In this document: positions 1 through 5,224 of the stretch, piece by piece
Layout of the letters: each line of letters opens with the position of its first letter
Position numbering within the stretch: position 1 is the stretch's first letter
Made by a program: the position numbers and the translations under genes
Notes under the pieces: model-generated
Seen by the model: only the letters and a program-made list of their open reading frames with translations
Told to the model about the DNA's origin: nothing
Databases searched by the model: none
Assembly: GCA_023136305.1 (NCBI GenBank)
Contig: JAGLSF010000083.1
Location: forward strand, 1 to 8,037
Direction of reading: 5' to 3'
DNA: 8,037 bases
Source of the DNA: Spirochaetota bacterium
GTDB lineage: Bacteria > Spirochaetota > B62-G9 > DRHN01

Positions 1-199
1 TAACAACGCAGCTTTTTTTCCCCGCCAGATGCGCTCCAGCGGAAATGGCGACCGCTTCACCTTCATTCGTGGCGATGACGTATTCGTGTTTATTTATTGC
101 ATAGTTAATCAGGTCCTTCAGGAAACTGCAGGGTACACCGGAGAAGAAATCGAACCCTCTTTTCCTTAGTTGAGCGCCCAGCTGATTGATATCAAGCAT
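1..199 (-). CDS. Phosphonopyruvate decarboxylase, N-terminal part
   Basis: This is the first 66 codons of a gene that continues past the left edge. The product is predicted to be a thiamine-diphosphate-dependent phosphonopyruvate decarboxylase, which converts phosphonopyruvate to phosphonoacetaldehyde. That irreversible step pulls the unfavourable PEP mutase reaction forward. Visible motifs are FFSGVPCSFLKDL (residues 18-30) and ATNEGEAVAISAGAHLAGK (43-61), which match the pyrimidine-binding domain of this family, including the Glu of NEGEA (E46). The start ATG overlaps the stop of the upstream gene (TAATG), and a GGGGAG ribosome site (206-211) lies 6 bases upstream, inside the end of that gene. 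This indicates translational coupling in one operon. The motif match and the PEP mutase neighbour make the call strong. A sulfopyruvate decarboxylase is the main alternative and is made unlikely by the context. Confidence 0.88.
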   Translation of the reverse strand, partial: MLDINQLGAQLRKRGFDFFSGVPCSFLKDLINYAINKHEYVIATNEGEAVAISAGAHLAGKKSCVV

Positions 200-1794
200 T
201 AAAATCTCCCCGCTTCACCGTAGTCGGCGATATCATCAATATCGATCCATCCTCCCCTGGTATACATAACCGATACACGTGATTTTCCCAGAAGGGCGCC
301 CAATAAATCGGGTACTGACAATCCCTCGAACCCATCCTTCTGTGCGAGTTGCTCCAGCGTTTCCTTGAATACGGGGAGGGATGCTGATTCAACAGCCAGT
401 AAGCCCGACCACTCACCGCTTGCCCTTTCGGAATCATCCTCTTGAAGGACCTGGTCAAGATATATATTCCTGCTGTAAAAGTCGTTGGTATATGGTTTCG
501 TACATTTTACGAAATCCTGTGGTCTCGATTTCCTGGTCACATCAGCATCCACCACAATCTTTATATCTCCCTCTCCTTCAAGAAGGTCTGTAAAGAGATG
601 CTTCTTATACAGACAATCCCCATAAATAACGATGCAGTTTCCCTGCAGGCAGTCCTTCGCAAGATAGAGTGAGTAGAGATCCTTTGTCTGCGTATAGTTA
701 TCATTGTCGATGGTTTTAAAATTCGGTCCCGATATTGTCTCTTTTTTATAGCCGCGCACAACATAAATATTCTTAATTTCGATACTGTTCAGAATATCAA
801 TGGTCCAGGATAAGACCGGTGACTTGTTTATTTCAATCATGGCCTTTGGTTTGTCCCTGGTAAATTCGAACAACTCTTCACCCCTGCTCGCTGCTAAAAT
901 GACCGCTGTATACTCCTTTCCTCTGGTTGGAAGATACTTTTTCTCAGCAATCTGGAGCTCCTTTGCCCCCTGAAGCCTGAACAGTTCAGATACAGGTGCA
1001 ATGGCATCTTCAACAGCCGTAAGTGATTCGGATTGAGCTATCTTCTGTGCAGTTTCCGTCATCACTTTCACAGAGGAGCGCATCAGATGATTTGCCCATA
1101 TGATCAGGCTGACTCCAAGCTCCCGAAACCTCTCGGTGGGAGTGGAGTAGTATTTGGTGGGGACGATCACAACCGGGTGCCTGTCACCCCATTCTTTCAT
1201 AAATGCTTCGATGTCCGAGGGGTTGTTCTTCTTACTATGCACCAGAATCGCATCGGCACCTGCTCTCCGATACGCCTCTGCCCTTTCAAGAGATTCCCGT
1301 AAACCCCAGCCAGCTATCAATGCTTCGGTTCTGGCAATGACGGAAAAATTCTCGTCATGCTGTACATCCTTGGCAGCCTTGATTTTTCCGCAAAATTCAT
1401 CTATTGATGCCAGGGGCTGCTTTTCACTGTTGATAAAGGAATTGGTTTTTGGAAACAGTTTATCCTCAATACAGACCCCAGCGATGTCTCTCTGTTCAAG
1501 TTTCTGCACCAGCCTCCGCATATTGTTGAAATTGCCGTACCCTGTATCACCGTCCAGAAGGATGGGAATCGTTGTCGCGTCACTCATGAATTCAAGAATC
1601 TCCACTAGCTGCGTCCATGAAGCTTCATTGCTGTCCCTCACCCCCAGAGATGCTGAAAGCGTCAACCCGCTCGCCCAAATGCCCTTGAAGCCGGCCTCTT
1701 CAACGATTTTTGCACTTATGCCATTGTGTGCCTCACAGATAAACTCGAGTTCCGGGCTTGTAATAAGCTGCCGAAGCTTTTGACATTTGTTCAT
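199..1794 (-). CDS. PEP mutase fused to a nucleotidyltransferase domain
   Basis: This is a 531-residue two-domain enzyme. Residues 1 to about 285 are phosphoenolpyruvate mutase, of the isocitrate lyase/PEP mutase superfamily, which rearranges PEP to phosphonopyruvate and so makes the C-P bond. The family signature EDKLFPKTNS is at 110-119 (gating loop; Mg-site Glu at 110), DGDTGYG at 81-87 supplies metal-binding Asp residues, and GVRDSNE is at 51-57. Residues about 296-531 form a sugar-nucleotidyltransferase-like domain with AVILAASRGEEL (297-308), DKPKAM (314-319), a YGD metal motif (391-393) and WIDIDDIADYGEA (516-528). Such domains are known to activate phosphonates, for example as CMP-aminoethylphosphonate, for transfer to lipids or glycans; the exact substrate here is inferred. 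The start has a GGTGA ribosome site (1801-1805) 6 bases upstream. The gene precedes phosphonopyruvate decarboxylase with a one-base overlap. No key residue appears to be missing. Confidence 0.93.
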   Translation of the reverse strand: MNKCQKLRQLITSPELEFICEAHNGISAKIVEEAGFKGIWASGLTLSASLGVRDSNEASWTQLVEILEFMSDATTIPILLDGDTGYGNFNNMRRLVQKLEQRDIAGVCIEDKLFPKTNSFINSEKQPLASIDEFCGKIKAAKDVQHDENFSVIARTEALIAGWGLRESLERAEAYRRAGADAILVHSKKNNPSDIEAFMKEWGDRHPVVIVPTKYYSTPTERFRELGVSLIIWANHLMRSSVKVMTETAQKIAQSESLTAVEDAIAPVSELFRLQGAKELQIAEKKYLPTRGKEYTAVILAASRGEELFEFTRDKPKAMIEINKSPVLSWTIDILNSIEIKNIYVVRGYKKETISGPNFKTIDNDNYTQTKDLYSLYLAKDCLQGNCIVIYGDCLYKKHLFTDLLEGEGDIKIVVDADVTRKSRPQDFVKCTKPYTNDFYSRNIYLDQVLQEDDSERASGEWSGLLAVESASLPVFKETLEQLAQKDGFEGLSVPDLLGALLGKSRVSVMYTRGGWIDIDDIADYGEAGRF

Positions 1795-1852
1795 TTCACG
1801 TCACCAGTCGGAATGATCGTGTACTAAAGGCATGCAATTTGCACTCCCTGAA

Positions 1853-1881
1853 ATAATAAGTCTAAAGTGCATCCCTTTCAA
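1853..1881 (-). promoter_or_regulatory. Sigma-70-type promoter for the phosphonate operon
   Basis: Read on the minus strand, TTGAAA (1876-1881), a 17-base spacer and TATTAT (1853-1858) form a near-consensus promoter facing the PEP mutase gene. Transcription would begin near 1846, giving a leader of about 50 bases. An 11-base inverted repeat, TGCAA-T-TTGCA (1833-1843), sits just after the predicted start and could be an operator, but that is only a positional inference. Confidence 0.6.
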
Positions 1882-2005
1882 CCCTTGAATGCACCCTTCA
1901 ACACATGGACCCGATTTTCCAAAGAGCGGAATGCAATTATATACTATTTCTGGTGGGCTTCTCAGCAGGGACTGGTGTGTCAACAGGTTCTCTAAAAATA
2001 TGATG

Positions 2006-2034
2006 TTGACACGCGTCAGGTATTGTTGTATATT
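2006..2034 (+). promoter_or_regulatory. Sigma-70-type promoter of the arsR-family gene
   Basis: TTGACA (2006-2011, perfect consensus), a 17-base spacer and TATATT (2029-2034) form a strong promoter. Transcription should begin near 2041, about 34 bases before the repressor start codon. The AT-rich TTACTTA direct repeats at 2042-2056 lie right at the predicted start site, where an ArsR-type repressor would block polymerase. Confidence 0.72.
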
Positions 2035-2041
2035 TTAGTTG

Positions 2042-2063
2042 TTACTTAATTACTTATCTAATT
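2042..2063 (+). promoter_or_regulatory. Candidate ArsR operator at the arsR promoter
   Basis: TTACTTA occurs twice in tandem with an 8-base period (2042-2048 and 2050-2056), followed by TCTAATT. The 11-base string TTAATTACTTA (2046-2056) recurs exactly at 2528-2538, between this gene and the next. ArsR-family repressors usually bind AT-rich, imperfectly symmetric sites at their own promoters, so autoregulation is the natural reading. It is an inference from position and repetition. Confidence 0.45.
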
Positions 2064-2074
2064 GATGAAAAGCC

Positions 2075-2497
2075 ATGAATGCACAAGCAGCAGAGCTGTT
2101 CAAGGCACTGGGGGTCGAGACGAGGCTTAAGATCCTCGAGCTCATGAAACAGAAGGGATCGATCGGTGCCAAGGAGATTGCAGGAGAACTGGGCATCACC
2201 GTTGCCGCTGCGTCTCAGCATCTGAAGATTCTCAAGCACATCGGGCTTGTAACCAGCAAAAGGGAGGGCTACTGGATCCCCTACTCCCTTGACAAGGAGG
2301 CATTGGAACACTGCTCGATGATGATGAACAGCGTGTGCTCATGTCCCCATCATACTCCATTTCACCAGCGGAAGGAAATACACGAGAATGATTCGCAAGA
2401 CAGGAGTATTGAGGAACTGGAGATGCAGAGAGATGCACTCGAGAAGAAACTTCTTCATGTCAACAGATTGCTGGAAAGGATGAAATTGGATACATAA
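2075..2497 (+). CDS. ArsR-family repressor with Cys/His-rich coiled-coil tail
   Basis: This is a 140-residue transcriptional repressor of the ArsR/SmtB winged-helix family. Residues 1-75 are the DNA-binding domain, with AELFKALGVETRLKILELM near the start, a helix-turn-helix at about 31-59 and a wing at about 60-70. The classical metal site (CVC in the recognition region) is absent, since that helix reads ITVAAASQHL. Potential ligands lie after the domain instead: C80, C88, C90, H92, H93 and H97. Residues about 111-137 are predicted to form an amphipathic, probably coiled-coil helix, which is longer than a typical ArsR protein has. This tail resembles the small protein encoded next door. The start fits the family N-terminus, although the ribosome site is weak. 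The inducer cannot be named; a soft metal or a thiol/redox signal is plausible from the Cys/His cluster. Confidence 0.85.
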   Translation: MNAQAAELFKALGVETRLKILELMKQKGSIGAKEIAGELGITVAAASQHLKILKHIGLVTSKREGYWIPYSLDKEALEHCSMMMNSVCSCPHHTPFHQRKEIHENDSQDRSIEELEMQRDALEKKLLHVNRLLERMKLDT

Positions 2498-2508
2498 TAA
2501 TTTTTTCA

Positions 2509-2550
2509 TAAATAGTTAAGTATTAATTTAATTACTTAATAGTTTTAACT
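2509..2550 (+). promoter_or_regulatory. AT-rich inverted repeat, candidate operator/promoter of the small-protein gene
   Basis: TTAAGTA (2516-2522) and TACTTAA (2533-2539) form a perfect 7-base inverted repeat with a 10-base spacer. An outer pair, AGTTAA (2514-2519) and TTAACT (2545-2550), is also symmetric. The site shares TTAATTACTTA with the arsR promoter. A possible promoter, TTGGAT (2486-2491), a 17-base spacer and TAAATA (2509-2514), ends at its edge. The repressor may therefore also control the downstream gene separately. Confidence 0.42.
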
Positions 2551-2555
2551 AAGTT

Positions 2556-2580
2556 GCAGGCAGCTGTTAGCCGCCTGCCT
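2556..2580 (+). terminator. GC-rich hairpin between arsR and the small gene
   Basis: GCAGGC (2556-2561) pairs with GCCTGC (2573-2578). The stem continues after one A-C mismatch with GCT/AGC (2563-2565 and 2569-2571) around a 3-base loop. Only a short CTTT run follows, so termination would be partial. An attenuator or an RNA-processing or stabilising stem in the leader of the downstream gene is equally possible. Confidence 0.4.
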
Positions 2581-2629
2581 TTGCGGTGAGCGCGCGCCGT
2601 CAATACAGTTCACATGAAGGAGGCACAAT

Positions 2630-2791
2630 ATGTGTATGCCCGAACAAATGCATCATTCGTGCTGTGGCCCAATGCACCATGGGCGAAGGTTCTTCACAAA
2701 AGAGGAGCGCATCGAGCAGCTTGAGAAGTACAGGGAACAGCTGCAAAAAGAGCTCCAGGGAATTGAAGAACACCTGAAAGAACAGAAGTGA
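2630..2791 (+). CDS. Small Cys/His/Met-rich protein with C-terminal helix
   Basis: This 53-residue protein is supported by a textbook ribosome site, AAGGAGG (2617-2623), 6 bases before the ATG. Residues 1-17 are packed with possible soft-metal ligands: C2, C11, C12, H8, H9, H16, H17 and Met at 1, 3, 7 and 15. Residues about 23-52 form a highly charged amphipathic helix with Leu/Ile at heptad-like spacing (I28, L31, L38, L42, I45, L49), probably a coiled coil. The helix aligns without gaps to the tail of the preceding ArsR protein, with 10 identities over 26 positions (28-53 against 112-137). Similar short Cys-rich proteins with a charged helix occur in other microbes, but I cannot name a characterised function. 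Metal binding, or partnership with the repressor, is inferred. An overlapping 36-codon frame starting at 2614 lacks these features. Confidence 0.75.
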   Translation: MCMPEQMHHSCCGPMHHGRRFFTKEERIEQLEKYREQLQKELQGIEEHLKEQK

Positions 2792-2797
2792 AAGCCC

Positions 2798-2831
2798 GCG
2801 GGATGTGCTTACCCGGGAGAGTGCATCCCGC
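2798..2831 (+). terminator. Hairpin after the small-protein gene
   Basis: GCGGGATG (2798-2805) pairs perfectly with CATCCCGC (2824-2831), with three further inner pairs (two of them G-U) and a 12-base loop. It begins 7 bases after the stop codon, which is the usual place for a terminator. There is no T-run after it, so it may instead be a 3'-end stabilising stem. Confidence 0.4.
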
Positions 2832-2997
2832 ACCTTAAACGTTGTTTCCTTCCTCAGTATGCAATATATAGTTTTGATGATCCTAATCAGGCTCATCCAT
2901 ATTCTTCACGTACCTGCAAATCGTAAGGAGGAGCTTCTAAAGAGGAAATAGGAATATCGCTGCTGTGATCTCGACCGCATGATAGATATGATCGGTC

Positions 2998-3768
2998 TTA
3001 CAGATGCTTGTTCAGGAAGGTGAGCGTGCGCTCCCATGCAAGCTCAGCTGCTTCTGCGTTGTAGTTTTGTGAATCGCTGTTTGCAAAGGCATGGCCGGCA
3101 TTGGGATAGATATAGATCTCGTGGTTCCCATTCAGGGTCCTTAGTGTTGCCTGGAACTCTCGGACTGAATCCACACTGATGCTCCGGTCCTCTTCACCAA
3201 AATTACCCAGTATGAGTGCCCGCATATTGCTGAAGTCATCATCAGGACTGAATCGTCCGTAATACATGACCGAAGCCCGTACCCCCATGTTGTTCCTGGC
3301 CATTTCGTATGACCAGCCGCCCCCGAAACACCAGCCCACGGATGCCAGGCGATCCTGTTCGACATAGGGTGAATCCTGCAGGTACTCTACCGCTCTGCCC
3401 AGGTTTTCGAATGCTTCCGGCAAATTTTTCCTCACACCGGTAGCCAATTCGCGTGCTTCATCCGGTGTCTGGGCCGAACGACCGCCATAGAGATCAACGG
3501 CCAGAGCAACATAGCCAAGCTTTGCGAAACTCTCTGCAAACTCACGAACGTTGTCGTTCAACCCCCACCATTCGTGGATGAGAATGAGGCCGGGGTACTT
3601 TCCTGCCTTTGCTGGAAGAGCCAGATATCCTTCGACTCCGTTCTCCCGGTCGTACACGACGTTCTCAGTGCGCAGTGGAAGATCCTCCGCTCTTGTTTCC
3701 TGATCAATAGCCACTACTGATGTGAATACCATCACCAGTACGGCAATAATTAGTATATACTGTTTCAT
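2998..3768 (-). CDS. Exported dienelactone-hydrolase-family protein
   Basis: This 256-residue alpha/beta hydrolase belongs to the dienelactone hydrolase family. Residues 1-20 are a signal peptide with a hydrophobic core at about 4-20 and likely cleavage after the Ala at 20, so the enzyme should act in the periplasm or outside the cell. The nucleophile is Cys147 in GWCFGG, with Asp194 (in GEEDRS) and His226 (in AGHAF) completing the triad. Glu66 in IHEWWGLN is the conserved partner of the cysteine. The family hydrolyses lactones and esters. The natural substrate is not evident, and no aromatic-degradation genes are nearby. GAGGAG (3778-3783) lies 9 bases before the start. It lies downstream of lepB on the same strand, but 455 bases away and with no shared transcript indicated. 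The length is normal for the family once the signal peptide is removed. Confidence 0.85.
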   Translation of the reverse strand: MKQYILIIAVLVMVFTSVVAIDQETRAEDLPLRTENVVYDRENGVEGYLALPAKAGKYPGLILIHEWWGLNDNVREFAESFAKLGYVALAVDLYGGRSAQTPDEARELATGVRKNLPEAFENLGRAVEYLQDSPYVEQDRLASVGWCFGGGWSYEMARNNMGVRASVMYYGRFSPDDDFSNMRALILGNFGEEDRSISVDSVREFQATLRTLNGNHEIYIYPNAGHAFANSDSQNYNAEAAELAWERTLTFLNKHL

Positions 3769-3930
3769 GATTTAAATCTCCTCAGACATTCCGTCTGTTC
3801 CCGTCAGATTGTTTTTAGCAGCCTATTTTCATAGTGATTGTAAAATCTTAGTAATCTTATAGTATTAATAATGGTCTAATTCGAGAGAGACAATACCTTC
3901 TGTTCCTGTGATTGGTTTCAGGGGGGGTAA

Positions 3931-3980
3931 AAGAGCCTTCACAGCAATGATCAACCTGTCACACCGCATCGAAGGCTCTT
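3931..3980 (-). terminator. Inverted repeat resembling a long-loop terminator
   Basis: AAGAGCCTTC (3931-3940) and GAAGGCTCTT (3971-3980) are perfect 10-base inverted arms separated by 30 bases. Read on the minus strand, the second arm ends in a run of four T before a C-rich tract, so it could terminate transcripts coming from lepB or the small frame ending at 3959. The large loop is unusual for a simple terminator. Part of it may form a second ACAG/CTGT stem. Confidence 0.4.
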
Positions 3981-4087
3981 CGCAACTTTTCCTCGATCTG
4001 GACAGCAATATCTCTGAGATTATCGTTGGCAACCATCTGCATGGCTGCGGCGGGTTTGATAATCGCAAACGCGGTTTTTCCTCCCAT
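3959..4087 (-). CDS. Possible small protein of 42 residues, unknown
   Basis: I do not recognise this frame. It starts at an ATG with GAAGG 6 bases upstream and ends inside the inverted repeat at 3931-3980, the arrangement expected of a short gene followed by a terminator. The first half is hydrophobic and Ala-rich (TAFAIIKPAAAMQMVAN), and the second half is a charged amphipathic helix (DIAVQIEEKLRRAFDAV). It could be a genuine small protein, the 3' remnant of a larger gene, or chance. Confidence is low because the frame is short and has no recognised relatives. Confidence 0.28.
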   Translation of the reverse strand: MGGKTAFAIIKPAAAMQMVANDNLRDIAVQIEEKLRRAFDAV

Positions 4088-4223
4088 TAGATACCTTCGG
4101 GAACAATAAAGCAAACTGATGCACGTACAAGATGCGCATCTTTTCTCCATCCACACGGGCTGACCGGACCACAGGCTTACTTTGGCCTCGCCGGCCTCTT
4201 CATTATCCGCGCTTGAGTGCCGA

Positions 4224-4904
4224 TCATCTGAGAACACCCATGTCCCTGAGCGGCCACACCCGGATGAACGCTTTACCGTATATATCACCCCTCTGGACAA
4301 ACCCCCAAAACCGGCTGTCATAGGACTCGTCACGGTTGTCTCCCATCATGAAATAGTAGTCCTCCGGTACCGTTGCGGGACCGTAGTAATCCCGCTGATT
4401 GATAAGGTCGTCACCCGGTGGTATGAGGGTGGGGTCCTTGTGATGCAGGGGCCACCACCCCTGCTGCAGTGTTCCATTGATGTACACCTTTTTCCCTATG
4501 ATCTGCACCACATCACCGGGAATCCCGATACACCGCTTCACGTAGAACTTGGGCTGCGGATCAATTGAAAGGAATCCGAGGGAGATGGTGTACAGAAGGG
4601 GGTTGAATACCTGCACGAAGGTATTCGGCTTCTCGTAGAAGGGCGCCTGAAACACGGCGATGTCACCATGCCGTGGATCACGAACCGCAGGCAGACGCCG
4701 ATCTGTCAGGGGTATCTTTGCACCAAAGAAGAATTTCATTGCGAAGAGTCGATCACCGATGTCGATGGTCGGCACCATCGAACCAGTGGGGACCATATAG
4801 TGTTCAACGATAAACCCCTTGATACAGATGACAATGAGAAGGGCAAGCAGAATCGCCTCAATATTTTCCCGCAGCTTCGATTTTTCTTTTTTCCTCATTC
4901 TCAT
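4224..4904 (-). CDS. lepB: Signal peptidase I
   Basis: This 226-residue type I signal peptidase cleaves signal peptides from exported proteins at the outer face of the cytoplasmic membrane. One membrane helix (about 15-32) follows a strongly basic N-terminus, which fits cytoplasmic anchoring. The catalytic Ser42 lies in the MVPTGSMVPTI motif (37-47), the general-base Lys123 in YVKRCIGIPGD (121-131), and the C-terminal box GDNRDESYDSRFWG at 188-201. Both members of the Ser-Lys dyad are therefore present. The ATG at 4904 was chosen; a second in-frame ATG two codons later gives almost the same protein. The gene is divergent from the ABC transporter operon across a 320-base gap. The exported hydrolase downstream carries a signal peptide of the kind this enzyme would process, though that is generic. 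Confidence 0.95.
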   Translation of the reverse strand: MRMRKKEKSKLRENIEAILLALLIVICIKGFIVEHYMVPTGSMVPTIDIGDRLFAMKFFFGAKIPLTDRRLPAVRDPRHGDIAVFQAPFYEKPNTFVQVFNPLLYTISLGFLSIDPQPKFYVKRCIGIPGDVVQIIGKKVYINGTLQQGWWPLHHKDPTLIPPGDDLINQRDYYGPATVPEDYYFMMGDNRDESYDSRFWGFVQRGDIYGKAFIRVWPLRDMGVLR

Positions 4905-5024
4905 ATCGAGTCACCCATGAAATACTGATTCATCTCTAATCACATGTTGCACACGATTTATAGCTTCGTATGGAATACAGATATGGCAGAGGGTTAGGCA
5001 CACTATCGTCAATGGTACTTTGGT

Positions 5025-5053
5025 ATGATATTCGTAAAAAGGAAATTAAACAA
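5025..5053 (-). promoter_or_regulatory. Candidate lepB promoter
   Basis: Read on the minus strand, TTGTTT (5048-5053), a 17-base spacer and TATCAT (5025-5030) face lepB. The leader would be a little over 110 bases. Spacing is ideal, but both hexamers deviate from consensus. The -10 overlaps one of the GGTAC/TTTGGTA motifs. Confidence 0.33.
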
Positions 5054-5149
5054 TGTGAATGGTAAGGTCTTACACAGGATTGTACATCTGCAGGGAGGTG
5101 GTTGGTACAGACTTTGGTACCACCCAATCGGTATATCTGCATGGGACTC

Positions 5150-5178
5150 TTGATTAAAGTCCGCAGCTCCTGTATACT
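5150..5178 (+). promoter_or_regulatory. Sigma-70-type promoter of the ABC exporter operon
   Basis: TTGATT (5150-5155), a 17-base spacer and TATACT (5173-5178) form a strong promoter. Transcription should begin near 5185, giving a leader of about 40 bases that carries AGGGA (5215-5219) five bases before the ATPase start. Confidence 0.62.
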
Positions 5179-5224
5179 CTGTGATTACAAGCAGGGCCTT
5201 CAGGTTTAGCTCTCAGGGACAATC

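Larger units (their letters stand above)
3769..4223. other. Gap between the hydrolase gene and lepB
   Basis: This 455-base stretch contains no secure gene. The part nearest the hydrolase (3784-3890) is AT-rich and should hold its promoter, but I find no convincing -35/-10 pair. A 10-bp inverted repeat lies at 3931-3980. Two overlapping small minus-strand frames (3959-4087 and 4020-4139), each with a plausible ribosome site, fill most of the rest. The stretch could be a decayed gene. Confidence 0.6.
4905..5224. other. Divergent control region between lepB and the ABC operon
   Basis: This 320-base stretch holds no convincing gene. It carries a good plus-strand promoter (5150-5178) and a weaker minus-strand one (5025-5053). 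It also has a perfect GTAAG-GT-CTTAC inverted repeat (5062-5073) and two related GGTAC...TTTGGTA motifs (5014-5025 and 5104-5119). The second of these lies in a GGTGGT/ACCACC inverted repeat ending at 5124. These are candidate regulator sites with no identified regulator. Confidence 0.6.

Noticed and set aside
1154..1783. 209-codon plus-strand reading frame
   Set aside because: It lies entirely antisense to the well-supported PEP mutase domain and shows no recognisable domain.
1801..1983. 60-codon minus-strand frame just upstream of the PEP mutase gene
   Set aside because: It spans the predicted promoter and leader, and its sequence shows no protein-like pattern.
2586..2777. 63-codon plus-strand frame starting upstream of the small protein
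   Set aside because: It overlaps the 53-residue gene in another frame, lacks a ribosome site and has low-complexity Ser/Arg composition. The 2630 start has a strong site and a patterned product.
2859..2951. 30-codon hydrophobic peptide frame (starts MQYIVLMILIRL)
   Set aside because: It could pass as a small membrane peptide with a charged tail, but no ribosome site precedes it and nothing else supports it.
2973..2997. GACCG...CGGTC inverted repeat after the hydrolase stop
   Set aside because: It has a five-base stem with a large mismatched interior and no T-run. It is too weak to call a terminator.
3959..4333. 124-codon minus-strand frame overlapping the end of lepB
   Set aside because: Its first third overlaps the conserved C-terminal part of lepB in another frame. 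Only the last 42 codons, after 4087, have an independent start with a ribosome site, and those are listed separately.
4936..5142. 68-codon minus-strand frame in the lepB upstream region
   Set aside because: No domain or composition signal is present, and it covers the candidate promoters and repeats of a control region.
4905..5224. Possible tRNA or riboswitch in the longest intergenic control region
   Set aside because: I found no cloverleaf, T-loop consensus or recognised riboswitch core, only short inverted repeats.
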